Shown in pieces: positions 1 through 11,965 of a DNA stretch of 64,000 nt. Source of the stretch: Chlorocebus sabaeus (taxonomy: Eukaryota > Chordata > Mammalia > Primates > Cercopithecidae); the NCBI RefSeq assembly GCF_047675955.1, contig NC_132916.1:65775481-65839480 (forward strand). The letters run 5' to 3'. Within the stretch, counting starts at the first letter, position 1, and the number at the start of each line of letters is the position of its first letter. The notes beneath the pieces were generated by a model, which saw only the letters and a list, made by a program, of their open reading frames with translations, was not told the origin of the DNA and did no database searches. Made by a program: the position numbers and the translations under genes.

Positions 1-508
1 AATTGAAAAACTCTTCTAGCATGGTAACTTTGAACTAAATCACTTGCAGGCAATTTACAAGGTAACCTCAGTGTCTGAGGCAGCAGTAAAATTCCAGCTT
101 ACTGAATTTTGCCTGTAGTAAAGTGAAGATAGAACAGACTTGTTTTCTGTTCTATATATAAACACAGCAGTTTTCCCTGTCAGCAGTTGCTATTCAGATG
201 CATGTATGCTCTTCCACTTAAAATTCAGAGCCATTTTTCTTGCTATTATTGGGGCTTAGAAAATGATACCCCAAAGTAAAGGCCTCAGAAGCAAAGTATT
301 TCTCTGAGGATGGAATGCTGCACAGAGAAGCCAAGAAAAATCCTGTAAATCAAAAATAAAATTTTAAGCACCTCAGTAAAATGAGTGGATGGCCTCTTTG
401 CCAAGGGGACTGCAGAAAAACCTGAAAAACCTAATTGCCAGCCGTGACAGGTAGGGTGATCAACACACCTCATTATACCCCCCATCCCTTTTGGAGTTTA
501 CATATAAC
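1..508. other. Unassigned AT-rich DNA
   Basis: I see no recognisable repeat family, exon-like open frame or RNA gene here. The only open frame (minus strand, 285-485) has no recognisable domain and no neighbouring exon signals, so I treat it as chance. Confidence 0.5.
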
Positions 509-1254
509 TGACCAGCATTGACACGCTGATGATAAGATGAAGAAAACAGACTCTATGTGGCAATAAGATTCCACTTTTGACCTGAAACTGGCATAGCATC
601 ACATGAGAACATACCCAGAAGGAAATCAAAATATTTTATTCAAAAATATATTTTTCTGATGTATTTAAAAATGGCCCTGCAAACCCTTCTTTCGTGGGGG
701 AAATTTGCATCCATTGATGCATTAATGCATCCGGCCTTGTCTTTTCAGGTGTTTCCAGAATCTAGGAAAGATTGAATGAGAATCTGACACATTTAAGGTT
801 TGAAAAGAGACATTTACCCTCTATTCTCACTGAAGACTGCTAGCTATAAGGCTTCATCTACATAATAAGAACTATGGCTTCAGCAACCCTCTTATCTTAA
901 GCAATTCCTTCTAATGACTCCAAGTCTTTAAATAAAGCTTGACTTTTTCAACCAATTGCCTGTTAGAAAAATCTATGAATCTACCTAATTGCCCCTGCAG
1001 CCCCTATCCCCTAGCACCTGCTTCAAGATATTCCACCCCATTAGGCTGAAGCAATGTACAGCTTCCATGTATTGATTTATAATTATATGTACAATTTCTG
1101 TCTTCTTAAAATGTATGGAACCAAACTGTAATCCAACTGTCTCAGACACATTTTTTCAGGACCTCTTGAGACTGCTCACTGGGCTGTGGTCATTCATATT
1201 GTCTCAGAATAAACTTCTTTAAATATTTTATGGAGTTTGTTTTTTCCATCAACA
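509..1254 (+). mobile_element. Solo LTR of an ERV1-type (MER4-like) retrovirus
   Basis: The right half reads like the R-U5 region of a class I LTR on the plus strand. An AATAAA polyadenylation signal lies at 1208-1213, followed about 40 bases on by a T-rich stretch ending in CAACA. The preceding text (CTCTTGAGACTGCTCACTGG and the TGTGGTCATTCATATTG region) resembles the end of MER4/MER-type LTRs from memory. The left edge is a guess based on the last recognisable LTR-like text; no clear target-site duplication was found. No internal retroviral sequence adjoins it, hence 'solo'. The exact subfamily is not established. Confidence 0.55.
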
Positions 1255-1512
1255 ATCTGAACTGATAGGCCTTGCTGGGTTCTCTCCTCAGTCTGTTCTC
1301 ATTAGATCATACTCTTTTTGTCCAATCACAGTTTTACATAGTTGTCCATTGTTCATCAACTCTAGGGATAAAAGTAGTTTTCTTAGGGTCTTTGGTCTTC
1401 ATTCTGAAAGCTTCCATAGTATGTAAATCTGTTATGCCTTTCTTTTATTAATCCATGTTTTGTTATAGGCATGTTGGCCATGACCCTTATAATGGGGAGG
1501 AAAGATCACGCA
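1255..1512 (+). mobile_element. Possible second LTR 3' segment
   Basis: The run around 1395-1500 (TATGTAAATCTGTTATGCC, then a T-rich stretch and TTGTTATAGG) resembles the U5 end of some ERV LTRs. I see no flanking duplication and no confirming polyadenylation signal, so the call is weak. It may be part of the same element as the LTR immediately to its left. Confidence 0.3.
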
Positions 1513-2494
1513 CCCCCTTTCCATCTTTATCCATAATCATTTTAATGCATCAATATTCAGAATATTAATGAGGTAAAGTAGAAATTAATATCGAATTTTG
1601 TGACTGTTAGTATTCTTTAAACTAATCTGTGCCTTTGAAAATCAGAATAGTAGTTATCTGTAAGGCATAGCCAGAATGTGGGAGGTGCCAAAGAGGGATT
1701 CTGTTTTCTGATATTAATTCATTCTTTGATCTGGGTCTGGATATACAGATGTAAGTCATTAATCTGTGTGATCATCTGCTGTTCACTTTTCTGTGTGTAC
1801 ATATTACTTTACTAGTAAGTTTATATATTAAAAAAAAAAAATGTTCCTTTGCAGCTACTTTTCTAAACAGAAGTTAAAATGATAGAGAAAATCAGATTTC
1901 TTATTCAAGTTAAAATATTCTAGGATATTTTAATAAAATAAAGGTAATAAGCTCCATGAAAGATAAAGTAATATGGACAATACAATATTAAATGTCAACT
2001 GAACTGCTGCATTATTCTCTTTTTAATTTTTAAAAAGGATCAAGCTGGCATGAAAAAAACCAGTGTTTGAGAATAACTTTATAATTTATGACCTTGTGCA
2101 AGATTATTGCCTGATAAGTCTTTCTTAAAATTGATGGAAATATATGAAACAATTTTAAGAAAGATTTTTTAGTCAGTAATGTTCTTTATTAAGTGTAATT
2201 ATATAATCATATTACTCTAAATAATTAAATATATTATTTCATAATTTACAATGTTTTATAAATAATATAATTAGAAATATAATATACTTAGATGTAATGT
2301 TTTTAATAATTAGGATAACCTATCATTATTATTACTTGTTGACAAAACTCAATTTTGGAGTCTTTCTACTTTCTTCAATACTGATGGAATATCTCATATT
2401 AAATTTTGAAAATGATTTATTCATTAATTTTGAAGACTATTTACACAACTACATTAAGCCCTCTTAATCAAAATATTTAAAAAATGTTAAGCTA
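1513..2494. other. Unassigned AT-rich DNA
   Basis: Very AT-rich sequence with an A-run near 1830 and dense TAAT/ATTA text around 2200-2330. No open frame, RNA gene or recognisable repeat was found. Confidence 0.5.
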
Positions 2495-2786
2495 TTTTTT
2501 TTGAGACAGAGTCTCACTCTGTTGCCCAAACTAGAGTGCAATAGTACAATCATAGCTCACTGAAGCCTCAAGTGCCTGTGCTTAAGCCATCCTAATGCCT
2601 CAGCCTCCTAAGTACGTAGAATTACAGGCATGCACCACCACACCTGGCTAATTTTGAAAAATTTTTTGTAGAGATGGGGTCTCACTACATTGCCCAAGCT
2701 GGGCTTGAACTCCTGGTATTAAAAAATCCTCCTACTTTGGCCTTTCAAAATGCTGGAATTAAGAGCATGAGTTGCTACACCTGGTC
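2495..2786 (-). mobile_element. AluJ (Jo-like) SINE
   Basis: Near full-length Alu read on the minus strand: T-run then GAGACAGAGTCTCACTCTG at the left, reverse complement of the GGCCGGGC start at the right (here CTGGTC). The second monomer has TTTTTTGTAGAGATGGGGTC and 'TAGCTCACTGAAGCCTC', which fit the oldest Alu class (J). Divergence from consensus is high, consistent with age. Confidence 0.9.
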
Positions 2787-3002
2787 AAAGCTGATGATAA
2801 AATATTGAACCATTAATAACTTGATGGCAAATATCTTTCTCTATATGTTTATGACATGAAAAAATTTCATGAAGAAAATGTAATTTGTTTGAGGTAACCA
2901 TGATAAAAGAACAATTCAAATGTCCCACATTCTATTATGATTTCTTTTTTAATCTTGGCTTTATTGAGGCATAATTGTCATATAAAAATTGTATATATTT
3001 AT

Positions 3003-3292
3003 GGCCGGGCACAGTAGTTCACACCTGTAATCCTAGCACTTTGGGAGGCCGAGGTAGGCAGATCATGAGGTCAGGAGATCGAAACCATCCTGGCCAACAT
3101 GGTGAAACCCCGTCTTTACTAAAAATACAAAAATTAGCTGGGCGTAGTGGCACACACCCGTAGTCCCAGCTACTCAGGAGGCTGAGGCAGGAGAATTGCC
3201 TGAACCTGGGAGATACAGGTTGCAGTGAGCTGAGATTGTACCATTGCACTCCAGCCTGGTGACAGAGCGAGACTCCATCTCAAAAAAAAAAA
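3003..3292 (+). mobile_element. AluS (Sc-like) SINE inserted in L1
   Basis: Complete dimeric Alu, GGCCGGGC start to poly-A tail. GATCATGAGGTCAGGAGATCG with GGCCAACATGG and GAATTGCCTGAAC fits the AluSc group best. It sits inside the L1 3' UTR; the imperfect flanking duplication is GTATATATTTA on the left and GTATACGTTTA on the right. Confidence 0.92.
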
Positions 3293-3396
3293 GTATACGT
3301 TTAAGACGTACAATATGATGTTTTGATATATGTATACATTGTGAATTTATTGCCACTATCAAGTAAATTAACATATTCATCATCTAACATAGTTAC

Positions 3397-3993
3397 TGTA
3401 GGGGCCAAGGCCCTTGGTCCCTATGGGCTCACTGAAAATGTCTGACGTGGCAGATTGATTAACAGGAGAAAAGGCTTCCAAATTTATTTAACATATATAT
3501 TAAAGCATTCAGAATAAAGACCCAACTTCCTAATGAGGTACAGAAAATTATATGTCATCTCAAGGTTACAGAAAGAATGAGGACTTGGATCCTGGTAAAA
3601 CAGGTTATGAGAGATGGGAGAGGAGAAATTCTATTGAGGGGCATAAATGATTACTAAAAAGAATGATTGGATCTGGAACAGAAATTAACATGCAAATAGT
3701 TCTCTCTGGAATTTAAACGATCCTTGGAGACAGTAATTATCTTGAAAAAGGATCTGTTCAGGTATGGTTACAATTTTGGTCTTCTTTCCTGTCCTGGATA
3801 ATGAAATAACAGGAAGAACATGAATAAAAACAAGGACAATATTCTTGTTCCCTTTAGTGGGTCATCCTATCTTTATGTAGATAAGGGGAAAGTCTCTTCC
3901 AGAGCCTGTTGATCTCTAAGAATTTTTAATCTAAGAGAGCCATATGGCTTCCAGAGTGCCATATTTTGGGGTAAAATGTTATAATTTCCTTCA
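3397..3993 (-). mobile_element. Solo LTR with 4-bp target duplication (TTAC)
   Basis: A 597-bp block that starts TG, ends CA, and is bounded by TTAC at 3393-3396 and 3994-3997; the flanking L1 text is continuous when it is removed. A 4-bp duplication is typical of class I (gammaretrovirus-like) ERVs. On the minus strand an AATAAA lies roughly 90 bases before the end, as expected for R-U5, so I assign it to the minus strand. I do not recognise the subfamily. No internal retroviral sequence is present, so recombination between LTRs has removed the provirus. Confidence 0.75.
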
Positions 3994-4337
3994 TTACCAT
4001 TTTTGAGTGTGTGTGGTAAGAACATGTAAGATCTATTCTCTTGGCAAATTTCAACTATACAATACAGTGCTATTAACCATACCCACCATGCTGCATGAGA
4101 GCTTGAGAATTATTCATCCTGCATAACCAAAAGTTTATACCCTTTGACTGGCATCTTCACATTTCCCTCTCCTTCAGCTCAATATCCGCTCCCCTAGTCT
4201 ATTCCCTCCCCCACCAGACCCCACCATTCTTCTCTCTGCCTCTATGAGTTTGATTTCTTTAGGTTCTGCATATAAGTGAGATCGTGTAGCATTTGTCTTT
4301 TTGTGCCTGGCTTATTTCACTTACCATAATATCTTAC

Positions 4338-4920
4338 TGAAACGGCCCCTATAAACTTTATAAAATTAATCAGGGAAGAGAAAGGGAGAAATAAAAGTAA
4401 ATCATTTTTGCAACACATTCAGTATTAGTCATTAAGTCAGTTTACTCTCTGACCTGCTTGGTTTGGTGCCTATTGGCCTAGAATCATGTAGACTGTGTTG
4501 CAAGATTGTAATTCTCCTTAACTGCTCTATAGAGAATAACTTGAACACTTCAAAATGTTAAATTTTCTTTTTGAGTTATTCCTTCAGGTCCTGCATATTG
4601 ATGAAAGCACTGACATCAGCTGGTCAAAAGGATCCTGCAAGAAGCCAGCTTACCAAATAATGCAGTTTCTGTATTCTGATGATTTCACCCTCCTTACACT
4701 GACTAATCAATGACTTCAGTTTTCCAGCCCCTGACATTCCATGATCTCCTTAACAACCCCAACCTAGAACTTTTTGGGGAGATGGATTTGAGGAGCTCCT
4801 CCTATCTCCTCATTCAGTGCCCTGCAATCATTAAACTCTTTCTCTGCTGCAAACCTTGCTGTCTCAGCTTAATGGATATGTTATTGCACAGCAGGCATAT
4901 TAACCTGTTGTTCCCATAAA
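4338..4920 (+). mobile_element. Probable ERV1-type LTR
   Basis: The right third contains an LTR-like end: TTAAACTCTTTCTCTGCTGC, then CTTGCTGTCTCAG and a 'CAGCAGGCATATTAACC' stretch, resembling the polyadenylation-signal and U5 region of several class I LTRs. It begins TG directly after the truncated L1. I could not define a duplication at the right end, so limits and family are approximate. The open frame at 4710-4919 lies inside it and has no domain. Confidence 0.5.
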
Positions 4921-5520
4921 CTATGATTCCTATCCATTAATTAATCATATTTATATTTTAAAAATAGAACCAACTCTTACTTGAGGGGCTTCAAGACAGA
5001 AATATCAGGAAGTTCCATATATTAAAAAAAAAAATGCATGCATTCCTTGTTCTAGCCATTCATTATTTTCTCACCTAAAATACACATTGAACATTTTTTT
5101 TCCAAACCAAATTCCTAAAATTGTCTATCAACATCAAAGAAACTCCCTAAGATAGGGTTTTGCAAAGCAAATCACTTTGCAGAGAAACATTAGAACATGT
5201 GTGGCCTATCACTGTGATAACAAATACTTACAAAAGAGCCAATGAAAAGCTATAGTAATTCATGTGAAGGGGAGATTTGGAGTAAATGTCTAGATTGCTC
5301 ATTCACACCTCTGGGCTGAGTAGAGTTATCAGCAATAACAACTTGCTGCCTGGTTTCTTTGAGTGTCATTCCATGCACCTACAGCAGTGTTAAGCTTCCC
5401 CTCTGTGTTGGACAAGCAGGTTTCACTGTAGTAGTCACTGTAGTGCATGCCTGCAAAGCCCATCTAGGGCTTATACACCAAACTGCTAGCAAAACCGGGC
5501 TGGAATGGAATTAGAAGCTT
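4921..5520. other. Unassigned DNA
   Basis: No gene or recognisable repeat seen. A short A-run lies near 5022. Confidence 0.45.
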
Positions 5521-5557
5521 GATTTTCTCTTTCTCTCTTTCTCTCTTTCTCTTTCTC

Positions 5558-5639
<82 letters not shown>

Positions 5640-5650
5640 CTTTCTTTTGT
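5521..5650 (+). repeat. TC-rich microsatellite, (TC)n with TTTC interruptions
   Basis: About 130 bases of almost pure pyrimidine on the plus strand, with an uninterrupted TC core from roughly 5566 to 5625. The minus-strand open frame across it encodes only an Arg-Glu run and is an artefact of the repeat. Confidence 0.97.
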
Positions 5651-6571
5651 CCAGGGAAGTAAACAGTACACAGCCTAGAAGTTTTTTCATCTCGATTTAA
5701 AAATACACATAAAATTTAGTTGCTAGAGCATTGCTCAATTCCCCACCACCTCAATGAACTCATACTGTGTAAATATTGTGATCTTAATAAATAAATACTG
5801 AAGCACAGCTGGCGCCTGTAAGATATCGCTCTCGGGTTGCTGTGGCCCTGTTATCACCAGAGGGTGTTGCTAATTATTCTCGGAACTGAGGCCCTGGCAT
5901 TCTAGGGAAAAGGAAAGCAGAGGAAAGTCAACAGAGGTTGAAACAAAAATAAAACATTGTTTGTTTCAGTCCATAGCAAGGGCATTTCACCCTTGTGAAA
6001 ATCAGAAACATATATAGTATAGGTATGCAACTGTCTTTTCTCTGTAAAAATGATTCAACAGCACTATTTATTTCAACCCCTGATTGCATTCCAGCTGATT
6101 AAAATTCACACCACTTGTTTGTAAGGGCAAGAGGAGACAATTGGGGTGTTCAAAGGACAGCACGGGAAAAACTGGATGTTTTAAATGAATGAGTTTACCA
6201 AGAGAAAGAATGTTTTCTTCCTTCCCCCTTGCTTTCCTGGCAGGTGTGTTAATGACCTAGCTTTGCACATTGCACACAAAAGAGGTTCATTGCATGTATC
6301 TGTCCTGACTTGAGAAAGCAGATGCTGTTTAGACATATGTCAAGTGGAAAAGAAGCTGCATATGAATTGCTACATTCTTCTTTTGAAAATGCCATGGTTA
6401 ATTTTTAATTGCTGATAGCAAGGTAGACCTGAAGACCACAGCATTCCACTCAGGTAGAGTTTGTGCTGGCTCATCAGATTATTGCTGCCTCTCAACTAAC
6501 TTATTTGACTTTGAGCCCAATAGTAAGCAGAGAGTACTGTTAAAGAGCTTCTGGCACTGTGCTATTGTGTT
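5651..6571. other. Unassigned DNA with a small CpG-bearing patch at 5813-5890
   Basis: No gene or recognised repeat. The stretch 5808-5890 keeps several CpGs (GGCGCC, ATCGCTCTCGGG, TCTCGGAAC) in an otherwise CpG-poor region. No function can be inferred from the sequence alone. Confidence 0.4.
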
Positions 6572-6586
6572 AAAGAACCTATTCTT

Positions 6587-6890
6587 GGCCGGGCGCGGTG
6601 GCTCAAGCCTGTAATCCCAGCACTTTGGGAGGCCGAGACGGGCGGATCACAAGCTCAGAAGATCGACACCATCCTGGCTAAACCGGTGAAACCCCGTCTC
6701 TACTAAAAAATACAAAAAACTAGCCGGGTGAGGTGGCGGGTGCCTGTAGTCCCAGCTACTCGGGAGGCTGAGGCAGGAGAATGGCGTGAACCCGGGAGGC
6801 GGAGCTCGCAGTGAGCTGAGATCCGGCCACTGCACTCCAGCCTGGGTGACAGAGCGAGACTCCGTCTCAAAAAAAAAAAAAAAAAAAAAA
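6587..6890 (+). mobile_element. Young AluY, Old World monkey-type variant
   Basis: Full-length Alu, GGCCGGGCGCGG start to a pure A tail of about 22 bases, with a perfect duplication AAGAACCTATTCT at 6573-6585 and 6891-6903. CpGs are largely intact, so it is young. It carries GCTCAAGCCTG, GAGACGGGCGG, an extra A before ATACAAAAAACTAGCC, GTGAGGTGGC and GAGATCCGGCC. This combination differs from human AluY and matches what I recall for cercopithecoid AluY lineages. The two overlapping minus-strand open frames here are translated antisense Alu, not genes. Confidence 0.93.
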
Positions 6891-6903
6891 AAGAACCTAT
6901 TCT

Positions 6904-9900
6904 CATTTACTGATCTCAGCATTTCATTGCACAACAGGGAGGTCTGACCTCAGAAAATACAAATTACCGTAAGCAGAAAATAGGTTTTTTCTTTTAGTTC
7001 TTCCCACATCTCTTTTCTAGTCTTCCTCTTGGCAACTCTCTTCCATCATTGTTAAAAAGATTTAGAGTCTAAGACAAGATGGTTTGGAGCCAGTTGTTCC
7101 TGTGATTCTCAATGGGGCATCTCTGTCCCCTACAATCTATTACAAGGCCTGAGACTATTGGCAATCCCCTGCTGCTTGATTCAAGAATGCCTCAACTGGT
7201 GGCATTCTGGAGCATTTCTAGCCCAGGGAAGAAAAATGTTCAATCCTTACTGAAACTGTTGGTAGATTTTTGTCCAGCAGTGTATGCTTAAAAGACACTT
7301 GAATTGCTCATAGTTCTTTTTCTTGCCCAGATTGTTTAACCAAAATTATTCTCCATGTGATTCTGTATTCCACATAAATTCATAAACCATATAATAAAGC
7401 TATTAATGCCTGAAACAGATTGCATTTGTTTTGACTAAATCTATCTAAATGTTGTTTCTATAGTTGCCTGCTTGAGTCACTATATTAGTAAAGCGTTATT
7501 CCTTTCAATTTAACAGGGAAAGAAGCACTCTCAGAAATAGCAACTTGCATGATGTTCAGAAACACTGATGTCAAGGGGACTATTCAAAAAAAGGCAGCTA
7601 ACATCATTAACTTAATGAAATTATGATCACAATATGTGATATTTTGGCAAGGCCAAAAGTATTTCTACATCAGATCTCAAATGGACCAAACTATTGTCGC
7701 TAAAATTTAAATCATAGACCTTCCACCTCACTTCTTTCAACTCCCACTTTGATCTTGACTTACTTTTCTTTCAGGTTCACTTCCTTGACTCTATTACCCC
7801 GACTTTAATCCCAACCTTTGGTTCCTCTGAACTGTGCTCTTCCTAATTCTCAATAGCTTTTGTTTGTTCATTTCTTATTTCAGTTGTTGTTGTCTTAAAT
7901 TGATTCTGTGGACTCTAATTCCTCTCTCAGTCAGAATTCTCTGAGTCCATCTGAGCCATAGGGAATCCAATATTTGATCATATTTCTAATTTTGTTATTA
8001 GTAGCCAGTACAACCTTGACTGTGGGAAGTGGTAATTTTGGAAATCTGTATGTATTCTAGTTAAAATGTTTCCAACACAGGCATCACATCTAAAACTGAC
8101 CCACTAATTACTCCAATAAGTCTCTGTGTTAAATGCCTACAAAGATAGAAATGCCATTACTTTCCAAATGCAACTCATATCATTTTTGAAAACTCTCATT
8201 ATAGCAAATCCGTATTTATCTTGAGCCACTATCTCTCTCCCTGATGGTCCTCTACTCCAGCAACATGAAATCAATGTGAGGTTTCTTTGAGTTAATCATC
8301 CTTCAAATATTAGAAAAGTATTTTGTTTCCATAAAACTATTTTCTTTCTAGGAAAACATCTTTACATTTTCAATAATTCTTCACATAATTTAATATTAAA
8401 TTTCCTCTCCTCATCACTCTACAAATATTTCAGTTCATTAGCTTCCTTCTTAAAATTCAGTTCCCAAAGTAAACATAATTAGAATGAACTGAGTATCCTT
8501 TTTAGAATTCTTAGTGTCTAGTATGCTTGGCGTGTAAAAGAAAAATAGTTTGGGAAATAGGTGTTGGGATGCCGAAAGAAGACATGGCAATCTACTTGTT
8601 CTGACAGACCATCTACTTGTTCCGTAATCTTGATTTCATTAGGTAAAGTCTTCAACAACATCATTCATATCTATGTAAGTGTATTGTTGTAAGAATTAGA
8701 AATTACATGTAGTAGTAATTAGTTTTATATTAGGTACGTAGTAGTGATGAAGATGTTGATAGCACAATTATCTCCTTTTGTTTTGAATCAAATATTTTTG
8801 ACATTGATGTCTAATATCCAGTTAGAGATTTTTGTTCCTTTGTTGTTTTGTTATACTTTTTAGCACTCATGTTGTATGAGATCAGAGAAGAGATTTTGTA
8901 ACTTTCTGGATTCACAGAACCTCAGTCTCTCGATATTTTTTTCACAGTGATTACAGGACCAAAAACAAAACCAAAAACCTAACAGTTATATTTAGTAAAT
9001 AGAAAGGTCCAAATAACAATTATTTTTGTTCTCAGAATATAGTATCCATTTGAAAAAATAATACACATAAATTGAAAAAATATATACTTATTTTATTTTT
9101 AAATAACCAAAATTACTTACTAGTGGGATGAGTACATGAGCTGGGGACTGCACAACTTTTCATACATTGGAGAGTACCACCCTCATTTCCTGTAGTACTT
9201 GCTGTAAATCACAGCAAAATTCTAAATCCCACCTTTGTAAATATGACATTTTCAAAATGAATGTAGAAAATCTAGGGTCTAGTGGTTTGTATGACATATC
9301 TGTGGTTTCCCCTGAACATTTAAACTATTCCATGGCATCTCCACGAATTTCTTTGTTAGAAGGGTCACAGGCAGGTACAGATTTATAGGGATTATATTTG
9401 TGAGTTTTTGTTTTGGTGACAGGAAGGAGAGCTTAAGAATCATAGGCTTGAAGTTTACTAACATAGCCAGTTTTTTTTTAATGTATTAGCGTTGATGAAC
9501 ACCAATCATTCCTTCAGAGATTTTTAATATGAACATAAGAATTTCATCACCCCACTACCATTAAATTTTGTTTTGTAAAATAGAAGTAAACTTCTGTCAG
9601 TTGATACATGTATGGATCTTAATTTGCCACCAAATCTAGTAGGTCATTGTCTACCTTCACATTTTCTATAGATTAAATCACTCTTATTGAAACCATATGT
9701 AATCATTGTATCCCATGGTTACCTGTTAATTATGGTTGAACAGCAATGGACTTAGACACAGCATTCCATGAAGTAGTTTGAGGCAATGTTACCCTTCATG
9801 AGATATGATGCTTTACACATTATTTCTCATTATTATCCAAAAAAGATAAAACAACATATTTTGACAATTTCAAGACTGGCATTTCATATTCCTAACTATT

Positions 9901-11129
9901 TTTATGGAATCGGGATTTATAAGATAATGTAGTTTTCTTTATGTTCTGTTTACTTTTCTGAGATTGTGAACAATAATGCAGAAATGTATCTCCTGGGATG
10001 TCTCTGGGGAATTCCTTGCATCCTTGTTAAGAGACAGGACTGCAGGCTGGGATCATCTTACACTTGTTATGAGTGAAGTGTGTGAGCTATCAAGCACTAC
10101 ACTTCTGAGACATGGAGAAGACTCCCTCAGGCCACTAATGTGTTTGGAATAGTTCATTAGTAGACATTATTCTCAGGTAAATTCACAAAGAAGCTTCTTT
10201 TTCCGCAAGTTGTTCATCCCTAGCTGTATAACTGCCAGCACTGTGACTGTTTTTTGGTAATTTCCGTAGAATGTTTTATTTACCTCCATGTGGCCCCTTC
10301 AGCAAGGTAACAGTCTAGTGGGAGAGCTTCCAAACTAACAATGTTACTTTGTAGCATCCGTGGGCTTTTAACATTTAAAATTAATTTTTTAACTGAAATA
10401 CTAAAAAGTCAGTCCCAGAGATAAAAGGACAGAAACTCTAAAATCAAGTAAAAATACTGCCTTGTGAAACATAAATAACAAGACAAATACATTATTAATA
10501 AACTGTGAAAACGTTTGCCCTAATTGATATAAAAATGTCGTGTACTTTTACATGTTAAATTATTTTTCAGTATAGTCTTAAACTAAACATGATAAATATC
10601 TCAAAAGATGTTTCAGTTATTTTTAAAGATTTTTTGCTTAGGGTTTCATTCTTAAATCTACATCTTACAACAATTGTAACACTTGATTTTCTACATGAGG
10701 GTCACTATCATCACCAGGGTTTTTAAATGCTCCTAACAAACATTTTATTTCACACAATATTTTCATTTGATATGAAATACTGTTCTGTAGTATTAATTAT
10801 ATGACTATTCCTATTTTATCTAGATAAAATCTCCACTATAAAGCAATGTGTGTGCCATAGATGCAGCCCTACCTCAGTCACATCGCTTAGATCATAATAC
10901 ATGTCTCTCACATTATAGCTCTCCTTTCTCTCCCCAAACAAAAACTCACAATTAAAATCCCTGTAAATCTGTACCTATCTGTGACCTTTCTCAACAAGGT
11001 ACACTTTCACATTTACAAAGACTTAATATATATTTTGAATAACCCCAGATTATTTTGTCACCCTTTTCACGTACCCTCCTCACATCCACATGACTCTCTA
11101 CTCTCTTAAAAATTATGTAGAAGTTTCTA
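6904..11129. other. Long unassigned AT-rich interval
   Basis: About 4.2 kb with no feature I can support. Open frames at 9167-9388 (+) and 9279-9464 (-) overlap on opposite strands and show no domain or codon bias. Pyrimidine-rich text around 7730-7860 and 8400-8460 could be eroded ancient LINE sequence, but I could not match it. Confidence 0.5.
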
Positions 11130-11965
11130 GCTGCATAAAGAGAAGCCAAATTCCATCCTAGAGGGTGAAGCAGGATATTGCCCTGAACCCATCATGGGTG
11201 GGAACTCGAGTGCATGCGCGTTGGCAGGGGCGAACTCCGCTTGTTCACTACTCCACCCCTTGTGGTAGGGGGAGCACAGGTGAGCGGGTGCAGGAGCCAG
11301 GGTGAGCACTGTTGAGCCCCAACAAGATACTTCATACTGGCCCTGTGGCAGTGTCTAGGGGAGGGTGCCTGTGACCACTGAATCCCCAGAGGAAGTGTAA
11401 CAGTGCCCTCGTAGCTTTGCCATCTGTGGACAGCTTAAATATGAACAGCTCAGTGGAGGATCAGTGTGACAGCCTTTTGCACCCACACTCATGGCACCTG
11501 AGTTCTTGTCCAGCATCCAGTGAGAATGAGGTTTCACGACTGAATTGAAGATAGTAATTGTGGGGAGTTTTATTGACAGTGAACGTGACTCTCAGTGGGA
11601 GGGGGAGCTGAGAAGGGCATAGCTAGGCAAGGTAATCTTTCCCTGGAGTCTGGTCATCCCCGGTAGGGCTCCTCTCCCAAGCATCACCAGCAAGCTGTCC
11701 CTCTGAAGTCAAGCTGCTTCTCTCTTACATTTAACCGTTGTCTCCAATGTCAAGCTACTTCTCCTCTCTGCTGGGGTTTTGATGGGCACCAGATGGGGGG
11801 CAGGGTGGGTCATGGGTGGTTTTGGAAAAGACAACATTGAAGTTGGAAAACGGGGATAAAAGTTCTCACTTTGGGCTGTGGTTCCAGGCTTTTCAGCTTG
11901 AGGGTGGAGCTCTTGCTGGGGACCCTTCCTCTTCTGTCCAGAGTTTCCCTGCTTTCTGTCCCTAC
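11130..11965 (-). mobile_element. HERV9/LTR12-like LTR, antisense
   Basis: GC-richer block with residual CpGs. Read on the minus strand, it has a pyrimidine- and CCCC-rich U3 (around 11965-11600), a CAATAAAACTCC polyadenylation region at about 11566-11575, and a U5-like segment with CTCATTCTCACTGG and GGACAAGAACTCAGG (plus 11497-11530). These resemble the 3' part of LTR12-type LTRs. The leftmost 300 bases (11130-11440) may be further LTR or internal leader sequence. No target duplication was seen, and the limits are approximate. Open frames at 11127-11309 and 11355-11537 lie inside the LTR. Confidence 0.55.

Larger units (their letters stand above)
2943..4337 (-). mobile_element. Antisense L1M 3' end, interrupted by an Alu and an LTR
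   Basis: Three blocks (2943-3002, 3293-3396, 3994-4337) join into one L1 3' UTR read in reverse: TTTATTGAGGCATAATTG, then the GATGTTTTGATATATGTATACATTG part, then the GTGTGTGGTAAGAACATGTAAG part, ending with the 'ATAAGTGAGATCGTG...CTTATTTCAC' text. The element is 5'-truncated near 4337. The Alu and the LTR between the blocks are later insertions. Confidence 0.8.

Noticed and set aside
5486..5671. Arg/Glu-repeat open frame
   Set aside because: It is the translation of the (TC)n microsatellite on the opposite strand.
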